Shown here: piece by piece, positions 34,184 to 43,404 of the stretch
Layout of the letters: the number at the start of each line of letters is the position of its first letter
Position numbering within the stretch: the stretch's first letter is position 1
From: Acidobacteriaceae bacterium
Lineage (GTDB): Bacteria > Acidobacteriota > Terriglobia > Terriglobales > Acidobacteriaceae
DNA: 64,000 nucleotides
Direction of reading: 5' to 3'
NCBI GenBank assembly: GCA_030041435.1
Contig: JASHNW010000104.1
Coordinates: forward strand, 1-64,000
Made by a program: the position numbers and the translations under genes
Notes under the pieces: generated by a model
Seen by the model: the letters and a program-made list of their open reading frames with translations, nothing else
Databases searched by the model: none
What the model was told of the DNA's origin: nothing

Positions 34184-37117
34184 TCAGAAGCTGGTCCCGA
34201 CGGACAAACGGAAGGTCTTGCTGGGTTCGCGCAGCACATACAGCCCGTTGTAGAACTGCTGCGCCTCAGCATAGGAGTATTGGCCCGCCTCGGTGGTCGG
34301 GAACATGCTGGGGGTAATCAGATTCGGACGCCGGAACGTGTCGAACAGCTTCAGCGGGTTCACCGCGTAGTACAGGCGGAAGGGCGCGTTAATAATCGGC
34401 ATCATCACGTCGATTTCGCCGCCCGCGGAGTCGCGCGGCACGTAATTTGTGCCGGGCAGAGGCTCGATGATGGAGTTGAACTTGATCTGCTGCCCGCCCT
34501 GGCAGGTGCCGTTCACGTAGTTCGGGCAACCGTACAGAGGTGCGTTCAGCGCGTCGATTCCTTCCGGGCTCTGGCGCAGCTGGCTGTCGCGCAATGCCAT
34601 GTCCATCCCGAAGTCGTTGAATAGCTTGAAGGCGACCGTCCGCGCATAGATGGGGATCGTGTACTGCAGATTGGTCGTGAAGTTGGTGTCGCCCCCAATC
34701 GTAGCAATGCCGTACACCGGAAGCGGGATCTGGATCGCTCCCAGGCTGGGGTTGGTAGGATCGCGCGGCACCGTGGAGCCATCCGGGTTGGTCAGATTGA
34801 ACAGCACCCGCGTCGGCACAAATCCGTAAGGCGTAATGGTGCGCACGTCGAAACCGCGGAGATCGGTTTCGCCGCCCGCCGAGGGCCGGTCGAACGGAGG
34901 AGCCACGTCGCCGCTGAAGCCGGTGATGTAGATGCCCTGCACCCTGAACCCAAGCGTGTTGCGGCCCGCCTTGTTGAACCACCAGCCCTTCATCGGTTCA
35001 AAGCGCTTGTACTCCACGACGGGTCGCACGTAGCGCACGCTGCCCCACAGGCCGGCCAGCTGCACCGTAGCCGCCAGCGACTGCCCCGTGTGCGGCAGGA
35101 AATTGCTGTCCACGTTGCTGGACTCGTAGCTGGCCATCACCGAACTGGTCAGGATGCCTTCCAGCGCGTTCTGGCCCTGGATGCCGCTGCGGAACGCCAA
35201 GGTCTGGAACAGGTTGCTCGAAGCCTGGCTGAAGGCCCGCACTGACGAGCTGTCCCACGCATACGTCAGCCCCACGCGCGAGAACCCGAACAGGTTGAAA
35301 TGCCGCAGCGGGTAACCGCCGGAGAGGTTAAAGCCCACTCTCGACTGGTTGTAGTTCTGCAGCAGAGACGAGATCGCCGACGTCTGGTTGGCGCTGCCCG
35401 ACAGCGAATAGCTCTTCGAGGCGTTGTAGTCGTTCTTGCTGTCGAAGACCTGGAAACCCAGGTTGAAGGGCTTGTTCCGCACGTACGGCTCGTTGAAGGC
35501 GAACAGCAGCTGGCGCGCCAGACTGCCCGCATTCGCCTGCACGCTGAGGGTTTCACCCAGGCCGAGGAAGTTATTGGTCTCGTAGTTCAGGCCCAGGAAC
35601 GCGCCGGACAGCCCGCTGACCCCGCCGTTCAGGCCGATGGCATTCTTGCCCTTTTCCTGCACCTTCAGCAGCAGGTCCACCGTGCCCGCTTCCGTATTCT
35701 GCTGCGTTGTGGAGTCCTGATCGACGCGCAATGGATTGAAATACTGCAGCTGGTTCAGGCGCAGCAGGCTCATCTCCCACAGGTGGCTGTTATAGACCTG
35801 GCCCTCCTGCAGCAGCAGCTCGCGGCGGATCACGAAATCGCGCGTGACCGTGTTGCCCTGGAACTCAATGCGCGCGACTGTGAACTGCTTGCCCCGATCC
35901 AGATTCAGGTCCCACGTCACGGTGTGCTTTACGTCGTCGAAGGTCGGCGTGGGCAGCGCGGTGAAGTTGATGTAGCCGTTCTGACTGTAGGCTTTGCGAA
36001 GATTATCCAGGGCCTTCCGGAACGAAGTCGCGTTGAACGTCTCGCCGTCCTTCTGCGGAAAAATCGCCCGCAGCGCCTTCAGGTTTGCGCCGCCCGTGTC
36101 GCCGCTGAACGTGATCGCGGCCAGGCGGTACCGCTCGCCCTCGTCGATATTCATGTGGATATCGATGCGCTTGCCCTTGCGCGGCCGAAACGTAAACATC
36201 GACAGCCCCGCTTCGTTGCGCAGGTGCGTCTGCGGCTCGCCCACCGGGCCGCCGCGCAGATAACCGCGATCCTGGTACGCCTGGCGCACGCGCTCGGAAT
36301 CCTCTTCCAGCTTGCTGGCGTCGAAGGTCCGGGCAAAGATGTTTTCCAGAATGATGGAGTGCGGAATGCCGATTGGCCGCAGGTTGCGCATCGAGGCGCG
36401 CAGCGCCCGCGAGCTCACGTGCTCATTTCCGCTGAACGTAATCCTGCCCACCTTCACGGTGGGGCCTTCCTTCACCTGGAATATCAGCTGCACCGAGGCC
36501 GGCGGAATGTCTTTCACCTCGGTCTTCACGGTGGCGAACTGGTGGCCGTGTTCCGCCTCCATTTCCTTGATGACCGTCACAGCGTGCGCAATACGCGCCG
36601 GGTCGTACTGGCTCTCCTCGGTCAGCCCGACTTTTTCCTTCTTGAACCGGTCCAGAATGTCGGAAACCGTGATGGAATTCGTGCCGTTGTATTTGATTTC
36701 GCGGATCGTCGGCTTCTCGCGCACGTACACGTCCAGGATGATGCCCTGCGCCGTATCCTCCCGATCGATGCGCACGTCTTCGAAGTAGCCGGTGTTCCAG
36801 AGGGAATTGAAATCGCGCTCCACCGTCAGCGGATCGTATGGCTCGCCGATTTTGCTGAACATGCGCGCCTTGACGGCATCCTGGGGAATGCGGCGCGTCC
36901 CGATCACTCGGATCCCCACCACTGTCTGCTGGCCGGATGCCGCGGGAGCCGCTGCCTGCTCCTGCGCGAAGGCTCGCGTGACCGGCACTGCCGGCGCCGC
37001 GAGGAGAACCAACACCATGAAGCGCCCCAAAATCCGGCGCGAATTCCTGCATGGTACGTGCGGGGAGCCTGCGCTCCAGAAGTTCACGGAATGAATAGGC
37101 ACACCCTCACTACTCAA
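34184..37117 (-). CDS. bamA: Outer-membrane assembly factor BamA
   Basis: Up to 977 residues: signal region (RFMVLVLLAAPAVPVTRAFA), five POTRA-like repeats (for example VVGIRVIGTRRIPQDAVKA, IREIKYNGTNSITVSDIL), then a 16-strand barrel containing GGETDLRGFDVRTITPYGF (the conserved RGF loop) and ending in Phe as outer-membrane proteins do. It inserts beta-barrel proteins into the outer membrane. The start is uncertain: TTG 37117, GTG 37102 or ATG 37018 are possible; the -10 at 37145-37150 favours a start near 37117-37102. Confidence 0.95.
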   Translation of the reverse strand: MSSEGVPIHSVNFWSAGSPHVPCRNSRRILGRFMVLVLLAAPAVPVTRAFAQEQAAAPAASGQQTVVGIRVIGTRRIPQDAVKARMFSKIGEPYDPLTVERDFNSLWNTGYFEDVRIDREDTAQGIILDVYVREKPTIREIKYNGTNSITVSDILDRFKKEKVGLTEESQYDPARIAHAVTVIKEMEAEHGHQFATVKTEVKDIPPASVQLIFQVKEGPTVKVGRITFSGNEHVSSRALRASMRNLRPIGIPHSIILENIFARTFDASKLEEDSERVRQAYQDRGYLRGGPVGEPQTHLRNEAGLSMFTFRPRKGKRIDIHMNIDEGERYRLAAITFSGDTGGANLKALRAIFPQKDGETFNATSFRKALDNLRKAYSQNGYINFTALPTPTFDDVKHTVTWDLNLDRGKQFTVARIEFQGNTVTRDFVIRRELLLQEGQVYNSHLWEMSLLRLNQLQYFNPLRVDQDSTTQQNTEAGTVDLLLKVQEKGKNAIGLNGGVSGLSGAFLGLNYETNNFLGLGETLSVQANAGSLARQLLFAFNEPYVRNKPFNLGFQVFDSKNDYNASKSYSLSGSANQTSAISSLLQNYNQSRVGFNLSGGYPLRHFNLFGFSRVGLTYAWDSSSVRAFSQASSNLFQTLAFRSGIQGQNALEGILTSSVMASYESSNVDSNFLPHTGQSLAATVQLAGLWGSVRYVRPVVEYKRFEPMKGWWFNKAGRNTLGFRVQGIYITGFSGDVAPPFDRPSAGGETDLRGFDVRTITPYGFVPTRVLFNLTNPDGSTVPRDPTNPSLGAIQIPLPVYGIATIGGDTNFTTNLQYTIPIYARTVAFKLFNDFGMDMALRDSQLRQSPEGIDALNAPLYGCPNYVNGTCQGGQQIKFNSIIEPLPGTNYVPRDSAGGEIDVMMPIINAPFRLYYAVNPLKLFDTFRRPNLITPSMFPTTEAGQYSYAEAQQFYNGLYVLREPSKTFRLSVGTSF

Positions 37118-37144
37118 AATCAGGCCGATCTTTGGGAAAAGGCG

Positions 37145-37150
37145 ATTATA
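37145..37150 (-). promoter_or_regulatory. Consensus -10 hexamer upstream of bamA
   Basis: TATAAT on the minus strand would start transcription near 37138, about 20 bases before the first possible bamA start. No good -35 is seen at 16-18 bases. The 249-base gap to the next gene (37118-37366) holds no gene I can support. Confidence 0.4.
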
Positions 37151-37366
37151 TCAGCGCGATGCAGGCCCTGGACCGCACCTGGTTCGGCCTCCCGGTCATT
37201 CGCGGCAGTCCCGGAAAGACTCATCGGCGGCAACATCATTCCAGTCTCACACCCCGCGGACTACCGGGCACGGCAACAGCTCATGCCGGGGAAAATCGCT
37301 TTCAGTTTATCGGAGACCACGAGCTTTTGTGGTCCGAATGCCGCAGACCCATCGATGAATGGTCAT

Positions 37367-39547
37367 TTAGACTGCGCCGCCGCTGCTTTCGTGAGAGCTC
37401 GCCGTCGACTTCCGTACTTCCACCACCACGGAATAAAACGTCGGACCTCCGCCCAGATCGTTCAGGCGCTGCGACGTCAGCAGATTCACATTATGGCCGC
37501 CGGCCGAAAGCTTATTCCATCCCAGGCGCGCCGCCACCACGCCGCGGCGGACGCTGCCGTTCACGTGTGCGCGCAGGGCGAGCGATCCCCGTGCGTTGAA
37601 GACATCCACCGCGTCGCCGTCGGCAATGCCGCGCACCCGCGCGTCGTCAGGGTGCATTTCCAGCACGTCCCCATGTCCGGACTCGAGCTCCTGATGCGCC
37701 GGGATGTTGGCAAAGGTCGAGTTCGTATAGTTGTCGGCCTTGCGCGGCAGGAACTCGAGCGGATAGGCGCCGCTCCCTGTGTGGCGCGATTCCGCTGCGG
37801 CGTGGAACGCCGGCAGTGGGTCCATCCCCTGCGCCGCCAGCGCCTCCGAGTAGAATTCGATCCTGCCGCTCGGCGTCGGGAACGGACCTTCTGCGAAGGG
37901 CAGGAATTTCTCGCCATGGCGTTCCGCGGCAAATTGCAGCCGCTGCGCTCCGCCGGCCGCATGCAGCGACTCCGGAGTGATGCCGGCCAGCCACGGATCC
38001 TGGCGATCGGCATCGTCGACCCGCAGTGCCTGCGCGATCATGTCGTCGACCGTATCCCGGAAACATGGCTCAGGGAAGCCCATCCTCTGCCCGAGCTGCG
38101 AGAACAGCCACACATTCGAGCGCGCCTGGCCGGGTGGCTCAATCGCCTGCTCCGACAGCTGCACATAATAGTGTCCGTACGCGCCCTGAACGTCCTTGTG
38201 CTCCAGAAATGTCGTGGCCGGCAGCACAATATCGGCGTAGTCGGCCGTGTCCGTAAAAAACTGCTCGTGCACCACCGTGAAGAGATCCTGCCGCGCCAGT
38301 CCGCGCAGCACCGTGCCCTGGTCCGGCGCAATCGCCGCGGGATTTGAGTTGTAAACGAACAGCGCGTGGACCCGAGGTCCGTCCTCAGCCTTGCTGCCCA
38401 GTTCCGTCAGCGCGTTCCCCAGCACCGCCATGTTCACCACCCGCGCCGGCCGTCCCAGCGGGCTGGCCAGCATCAGGTCAGGACGCTCCAGCACCTCGCT
38501 GTCCCAGCCGAAGGCCCCGCTCGTCGAAAGCTGCAGCCCGCCGCCCAGATGCTTCCATGCGCCGGTCAGCGCGGGCAGCATGGCAATGGCGCGGACCGCC
38601 GCCCCGCCATTATCCGACCGCTGCACGCCATAGTTCACACGGATGACCGCCGGCTTCGTCGTGCCGTATTCGCGCGCCAGCCGCTCGATATCCTCCGGCA
38701 GCATGCCCGTTAGGCTGGCGACATATTCCGGCGTATACGCGGCGACCCGCTCGCGCAGTTTCCCGAACCCTTGCGTCCATTGCTCGACGTACTCGCCGTC
38801 ATACAGGCGCGAGCGGATCAAAACATGCATCAGCCCCAGCGCCAGCGCCGAGTCCGTCCCTGGATTGATGGCGATGTGCCAGTCGGCGGCCCGCGCCGTG
38901 CGCGTCGCAAAGGGGTCGATGACGATCAGCTTCGCGCCATTGCGGCGGGCTTCCTCGATAAACGGCCACAGGTGAATATTGTTGCCGTGGATGTTGGCCG
39001 CCCACGCGATGATGAGCCGCGCGTGCCGGAAGGCCTCTGTATCCGTGCCCAGCTTCCGGCCGTAGACGGACTTCAGCGCTTCGCCGCCCGTCTGTGCGCA
39101 AATCGTGCGGTCCAGCTGCGACGCGCCCAGCCGGTGAAAGAAACGGCGGTCCATGGAGCCGTAGCCGAGCACTCCCATCGTCCCGGCGTAGGAATACGGC
39201 AGGATCGACTCAGGTCCGTGCGCCGCTGCAACAGCCGCCAGCCGCGTGGCAATCGTGTCCAGAGCCTCGTCCCACGAGATGCGCTCGAAAGCCTCCGCCT
39301 CGCCGCGATGCGGCAGCGATCCTTTGGGCACGCCCGCGCGCCGGCGCATCGGATAGAGCAGCCGGTCGGGCGAGTAGACCCGGTCGAGATATTTGGCCAC
39401 TTTCCCGCAGAGAAATCCCCGCGTCACCGGGTGAGACGGATCGCCGCGCATCCGCGTCGCCCGTCCCGTCTCGTCGATGGTGACGAGCACGCCGCACGAA
39501 TCGGGGCAATCGTGCGAGCAGACGGCGTGGACGGTCTTCGCGGGCAT
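37367..39547 (-). CDS. Molybdopterin-guanine-dinucleotide oxidoreductase with N-terminal 4Fe-4S site
   Basis: 726 residues. An N-terminal 4Fe-4S site CSHDCPDSC (Cys10, Cys14, Cys18) with Cys47 in GFLCGK is followed by Mo-bisMGD domains (WDEALDTIATRL, AANIHGNNIHLW, AVIRVNYGVQRSDNGG, ADIVLPATTFLEHKD) and a C-terminal dinucleotide-binding domain. It resembles the YyaE / formate-dehydrogenase-like part of the DMSO-reductase superfamily. There is no Tat signal, so it is probably cytoplasmic. No electron-transfer subunit or cofactor gene is adjacent. The substrate cannot be told. Confidence 0.87.
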   Translation of the reverse strand: MPAKTVHAVCSHDCPDSCGVLVTIDETGRATRMRGDPSHPVTRGFLCGKVAKYLDRVYSPDRLLYPMRRRAGVPKGSLPHRGEAEAFERISWDEALDTIATRLAAVAAAHGPESILPYSYAGTMGVLGYGSMDRRFFHRLGASQLDRTICAQTGGEALKSVYGRKLGTDTEAFRHARLIIAWAANIHGNNIHLWPFIEEARRNGAKLIVIDPFATRTARAADWHIAINPGTDSALALGLMHVLIRSRLYDGEYVEQWTQGFGKLRERVAAYTPEYVASLTGMLPEDIERLAREYGTTKPAVIRVNYGVQRSDNGGAAVRAIAMLPALTGAWKHLGGGLQLSTSGAFGWDSEVLERPDLMLASPLGRPARVVNMAVLGNALTELGSKAEDGPRVHALFVYNSNPAAIAPDQGTVLRGLARQDLFTVVHEQFFTDTADYADIVLPATTFLEHKDVQGAYGHYYVQLSEQAIEPPGQARSNVWLFSQLGQRMGFPEPCFRDTVDDMIAQALRVDDADRQDPWLAGITPESLHAAGGAQRLQFAAERHGEKFLPFAEGPFPTPSGRIEFYSEALAAQGMDPLPAFHAAAESRHTGSGAYPLEFLPRKADNYTNSTFANIPAHQELESGHGDVLEMHPDDARVRGIADGDAVDVFNARGSLALRAHVNGSVRRGVVAARLGWNKLSAGGHNVNLLTSQRLNDLGGGPTFYSVVVEVRKSTASSHESSGGAV

Positions 39548-39580
39548 AGACCATTGTAGCGTTCAGCGGCCATCCATCTG

Positions 39581-39847
39581 TCAGAAGAGGTCGGAATGCG
39601 TTCCTGTGCGTGTCAGAAAAACACTGTTACCTTCGACCTTGTAAATTAGGAGCCAATCCGACTCGATGCGGCAATCCCGAAAGTGCCGCCAATTGCCGCT
39701 CAGGGGATGATCTTTGTAACGCAGCGGCAAAGGTTTATCGTCGCCAGGCAGAAGGATCAAATCGCGAAGCTTTGACATATCCTTGCCGCGACGCTGGAGG
39801 AGTTTCACATCGCGCCGAAACTGTGAACCCTCGACCAGGCTTCTCAA
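39581..39847 (-). CDS. YafQ-like mRNA interferase toxin
   Basis: 88 residues of the RelE/YafQ superfamily: RRDVKLLQRRGKD, the HPLSGNWRHFRDCRIESDW block with two conserved histidines, LLIYKV, and a C-terminal GTHSDLF in which His84 and Phe88 match YafQ catalytic positions. It should cut mRNA at the ribosome. It overlaps the antitoxin gene by four bases (ATGA). Confidence 0.9.
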   Translation of the reverse strand: MRSLVEGSQFRRDVKLLQRRGKDMSKLRDLILLPGDDKPLPLRYKDHPLSGNWRHFRDCRIESDWLLIYKVEGNSVFLTRTGTHSDLF

Positions 39848-40098
39848 ATCCCGAGATCCTTAAGAAGCTCTTCAGCACTGCGGAACCGCTTTCCCTTGCC
39901 GCGATCGGCGGATTTCATTGCCCTGACTGTCACGGGATTCGGAACCTTGACTTCGAATGGAAGCGCCTTTTCAGCGGCGACGCGGACCAGCAGCATGCGC
40001 ACAGCGTCGGACACCGACATGCCCATCTCTGCCAAAGTTTCGGCGGCTTGCTCCTTCACCTTCTCATCGACTCTGATGTGCACCATTGTGCCAGCCAT
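39844..40098 (-). CDS. DinJ/RelB-like antitoxin
   Basis: 84 residues from ATG 40098 (GAAGGG upstream). An N-terminal ribbon-helix-helix (TMVHIRVDEKVKEQAAETLA, MGMSVSDAVRMLLVRVA) is followed by a C-terminal toxin-wrapping segment. It neutralises the adjacent YafQ-like toxin and should bind the palindrome 14 bases upstream of its start. Confidence 0.9.
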   Translation of the reverse strand: MAGTMVHIRVDEKVKEQAAETLAEMGMSVSDAVRMLLVRVAAEKALPFEVKVPNPVTVRAMKSADRGKGKRFRSAEELLKDLGI

Positions 40099-40111
40099 GG
40101 GGCAGCCCTTC

Positions 40112-40130
40112 TGAGATACGTTGTATCTCA
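40112..40130. promoter_or_regulatory. Operator palindrome of the DinJ/YafQ-type module
   Basis: TGAGATAC-GTT-GTATCTCA, a perfect eight-base inverted repeat with a three-base spacer, lies 14 bases upstream of the antitoxin start and almost touches the stop of the kinase gene at 40133. Size and place fit ribbon-helix-helix autoregulation. Confidence 0.65.
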
Positions 40131-40132
40131 AT

Positions 40133-41596
40133 TCATCGCGCCGCCTTCGCGGCCGCCTCACCCGCTTCCGCAGTCATCGCCGCCGGCGCCATCGGCAGCG
40201 TAAACAGAAACGTCGCGCCCGCGCCCAGTTCGCTCTCCGCGCGAATCGTTCCGCCATGCGCGATCACGATGTGCTTCACGATGGCCAGCCCCAGCCCCGT
40301 CCCGCCCGACTCGCGCGAGCGCGCCTTGTCCACGCGATAGAAGCGCTCGAAAATGCGGTCCAGATGCTCGAGCGCGATGCCCTGTCCGAAATCCTGGACG
40401 TAGAACTCAACCACATTCTCCAGCGGTCGAGCCCCGACCACCACGCGGCTCCCCGCCCCGCCGTACTTCATCGCGTTCTCGATCAGGTTGCCGAATACCT
40501 GGGTCATCGCGTCCACATCGGCCAGCACCATCCTGTCCGTCAGCTCGCCGGCCTCCAGCGCCACCCCCGACTCGACCACCATCCCCGCCAGCGACTCGAT
40601 CGCGTCCTCCACCAGCGCCGAGGCGCGCATCGGCTGCGTCTTCAGCTTGTGCTGGCCCGATTCCACCTGGGCCAGCGCCAGCAGGTCCTCCGTCAGGCGA
40701 TTCACGCGCCGCGCATTTTTCAAAATGATGCCCATGAATTCGCGAGCGCTGTCCGGCAGTTCCATTCCCTCTTCCAGCAGCGTCTCCACATAGCCGGAGA
40801 TGGATGTGAGCGGCGTGCGCAGTTCGTGGCTGACATTGGCGACGAAATCGCGCCGCGTCTTCTCCGCGCGCTCCACTTCGGTCACGTCGTGCAGCACCGC
40901 CACCGCCCCGCCGTCCGGTGTGGGCGCCGCGCTCACTTCAAACACGCGTCCCGGCACTGCGGAAATCGCCTTGCCGCTGGAGATGCGCCGCTCCCGCAAG
41001 GCAATGTCCACGCAGTACAGCACGTCGGGATCGCGCACGCTCATCACCAGGGCTTTCCCCGGCCGTCCGGCTCCCGACGCTATCCGCTGCATCACGGAGT
41101 TCGACCAGCTCACCTGGCCCGCCGCGTTCACCGCCACCACCGCTTCCTGCATCGAATCCAGCAGCGCGGCCAGCTCCCGCTGCTTCGACTCGAGCGCGTG
41201 AAATGTCTTTTCCAGCCGTCCCGCGGTCGCATCCAGCGCGCGCGCCACTTCGCCGATCTCGTCGCTGCCCTCCTCTTCAATACGAGCCGTGAAGTCGCCG
41301 CCCGCAATGCGATTGGAGAATTCTGTGATGCGCCGCAGCCGCGCCGCAATGCGATGCGCCACCCACGCCGAAACCAGCGTGGCGAGGACCAGCGAAAGCA
41401 GCGACGCGGTGAACAGATCGCGGCGCAGAATGTGCAGCGCCGCCGCCTGCTGGGCCGGGCCCAGCAGCGCTACGCGCGCCTCCTCGTGCAGCGAGTGCGC
41501 GACGATGTTGCGGAAGGAAAAGTCCAGCACCGCCGTGCCGATACAGAGCACGAGAATGAACGAAACCAGCAACTTCGAGAAGACTCTGCCTGTCAC
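40133..41596 (-). CDS. PhoR-like sensor histidine kinase
   Basis: 487 residues: membrane helix (LLVSFILVLCIGTAVLDFSF), short periplasmic loop, second helix (FTASLLSLVLATLVSAWVA), HAMP (RITEFSNRIAGGDFTARI), PAS (LLDSMQEAVVAVNAAG), HisKA with VSHELRTPLTSISGY, and HATPase with NLIENAMKYG and GTGLGLAIVKH. The architecture matches PhoR. The PhoB-like regulator at 46039-46752, same strand, is the obvious candidate partner although 4.4 kb away. The start is GTG. Confidence 0.88.
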   Translation of the reverse strand: MTGRVFSKLLVSFILVLCIGTAVLDFSFRNIVAHSLHEEARVALLGPAQQAAALHILRRDLFTASLLSLVLATLVSAWVAHRIAARLRRITEFSNRIAGGDFTARIEEEGSDEIGEVARALDATAGRLEKTFHALESKQRELAALLDSMQEAVVAVNAAGQVSWSNSVMQRIASGAGRPGKALVMSVRDPDVLYCVDIALRERRISSGKAISAVPGRVFEVSAAPTPDGGAVAVLHDVTEVERAEKTRRDFVANVSHELRTPLTSISGYVETLLEEGMELPDSAREFMGIILKNARRVNRLTEDLLALAQVESGQHKLKTQPMRASALVEDAIESLAGMVVESGVALEAGELTDRMVLADVDAMTQVFGNLIENAMKYGGAGSRVVVGARPLENVVEFYVQDFGQGIALEHLDRIFERFYRVDKARSRESGGTGLGLAIVKHIVIAHGGTIRAESELGAGATFLFTLPMAPAAMTAEAGEAAAKAAR

Positions 41597-41645
41597 GCGC
41601 CCGTCCCAGTGCTGCCATTATCTCGTGCCCGCATGGGCACAGCCT

Positions 41646-42155
41646 TCAGCGTGCCGGAAAACCGGCCGCATCGTCTGCCGACGGTCCGTACATCCCGGGT
41701 ATCGGCACATCCAGCAGCCGCAGATACACGCTGAGCTGGCCGCGGTGATGAATCAGGTGATCCATGAACACGCGGCGCAGCGCCATCGCCCGCGGCAGCG
41801 AAGCGATGGTGCGGTCGCCGATGCGGATGGTCCAGACCACCGGCAGCTGATCGTCGCGCAGGCCGGCGAGCGCCGCCCGGGCTTCCGCGCCGGCGCTGTC
41901 AAACCTCTCCAGCAGCTCCGCCGCTGAGCCGGCCAGGAAGGGCTTGAAGTCCGGAGGCCGCACGAAGGTCTCAGTCGTGACGATCGCAACGCAGCGGTTG
42001 GGCAGATCGGCCACGTGCGATGCCAGACGCCCCAGGGTCATCGATTTCTCGTGTGGCTTCCAGGTCAGGCTGGCTTCCGGCACGCGCTCCAGCATCCGGC
42101 GCGTGCTGGGCATTTCCTCGTCGAATTCCAGCAGCAGCAATTCCGGGATCGTCAT
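41646..42155 (-). CDS. DinB-family metal-dependent protein
   Basis: 169 residues with the four-helix DinB layout: N-terminal LLLEFDEEMPSTRRMLERVP and three metal-ligand histidines, in GRLASHVADLP and in MDHLIHHRGQLSVYLRLL. Members include thiol-dependent hydrolases and transferases; the reaction here is unknown. It lies 49 bases upstream of the kinase gene start on the same strand. Confidence 0.85.
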   Translation of the reverse strand: MTIPELLLLEFDEEMPSTRRMLERVPEASLTWKPHEKSMTLGRLASHVADLPNRCVAIVTTETFVRPPDFKPFLAGSAAELLERFDSAGAEARAALAGLRDDQLPVVWTIRIGDRTIASLPRAMALRRVFMDHLIHHRGQLSVYLRLLDVPIPGMYGPSADDAAGFPAR

Positions 42156-42199
42156 GCGCCTATCTTATGCCCTGGCCTCCAGCGGGCATTGCATTCTCT

Positions 42200-42988
42200 T
42201 CAGGCCCGGCCCTGCATCGCCTGCACCAACAGCAGGACCCCAACCCCGGCCAGCCCCACGTACACCCACTTCAGAAACGCGTCTCCGCTCAGTCGACGAT
42301 TGATCCATCGCCCCACCAGCACCGCCGGCAGCGCCACCGGTAACCCCAGCAGGTAATAGTGCGTCACCGGCCGTGTCCAGAGCCCCGCGAGCCCATATCC
42401 CGCCATGCCGAGGATGCTGGCGGGCAGGAAGTAGCCCTGCAGCGTTGCGCGAAACTGCTGCGCTGTCCATCGCCGCATCGAGCCATAGATCACCAGCGGC
42501 GGCCCGTTCATCCCATAAGCCCCGCCCAGCACGCCCGCGCAGAACCCGCAGGTCAGCAGCCACCGCCGGGCATCGCTCCGCAGCTCCAGCCGCCTGCGCC
42601 CCGTCAGCGAGTACGCCGCGAACGCCATAATCACCGCGGCCAGCATGCCCTTCACCACCCGCTGATGCGTGCTCGTCAGCAGCCACAGCCCCACCGGTAT
42701 CCCGGCCAGCGTCGGAATCAGCAGCCAAACCGAGCTGCGCAGATGGATATGCCTCCAATCCTGCGCTACCACGACCGCGGCAATCGTGATCGACAGCAGC
42801 ACCGCCATCGGCGCCGCCACCTGCAGCGGAATCACGGTGGCCAACAGCGGAACCGCAATCAGCGCCTCGCCAAACCCGAACGCCGAACGGATCACCGTCG
42901 CCACAAACACAATCAGCAGAATGTAAACCGTCGTCAGCTCGATGGGGCTCTCCGGCAAGAGGAAAGGAGATCGCGGGTCAAACCCCAT
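42200..42988 (-). CDS. TauE/SafE-family membrane permease
   Basis: 262 residues with about eight hydrophobic segments and the duplicated TauE/SafE motif (RSAFGFGEALIAVPLLA; GGAYGMNGPPLVIYGSM). The family exports sulphite, sulphoacetate or other organosulphur anions; the substrate here is unknown. It precedes the DinB gene by 44 bases on the same strand. Confidence 0.86.
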   Translation of the reverse strand: MGFDPRSPFLLPESPIELTTVYILLIVFVATVIRSAFGFGEALIAVPLLATVIPLQVAAPMAVLLSITIAAVVVAQDWRHIHLRSSVWLLIPTLAGIPVGLWLLTSTHQRVVKGMLAAVIMAFAAYSLTGRRRLELRSDARRWLLTCGFCAGVLGGAYGMNGPPLVIYGSMRRWTAQQFRATLQGYFLPASILGMAGYGLAGLWTRPVTHYYLLGLPVALPAVLVGRWINRRLSGDAFLKWVYVGLAGVGVLLLVQAMQGRA

Positions 42989-43404
42989 TCTCTCATCGCC
43001 GTTCGCTCGTACCCGCTACGGCGCCTAACGGGGTATAGGTCGAAACGGAGCGCCGCCGAGATCCTCCTGAGCGGTGCACCAGCCATCCCGGCGCGGAGTC
43101 GAACGGACCCCCGTAGCGAAACGAGCGGCATGCACCAAAAACAACTTTTGGCGCGGAGGGAATCGGTGGCAAAGCCACCGATAAAAATCCGAAGTGTTGC
43201 TTTCGCGAGGCTCCAGTGCTGGCGGCCGGATTCATATCCAGAGGTCGGCGCCTGAAAGCGAAGTATGGCCGGGCTTACGTCCTGCAGCTGTCAATGAGTG
43301 CTGATGCCTGTTGGCGACAGTTGAAAGTTTGCGCTGCGGAAAATCCCGGAACGCCAGTCGACACTTGAGGAGTAATCTCACCGGCGAGATACGAGGATGA
43401 GGAT
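42989..43404. other. 416-base intergenic region
   Basis: No gene can be supported. A perfect hairpin ATCGGTGGC-AAA-GCCACCGAT lies at about 43163-43183, without a T-run on its 3' side on either strand, so it is not a classic terminator. Short minus-strand frames show no recognisable domain. Confidence 0.45.

Noticed and set aside
43163-43183. Perfect hairpin downstream of the LysR gene as an intrinsic terminator
   Set aside because: Neither strand has a T-run following the stem.
42989-43404. Hidden small gene in the TauE-LysR gap
   Set aside because: Only short frames without ribosome-binding sites, bias or recognisable domains.
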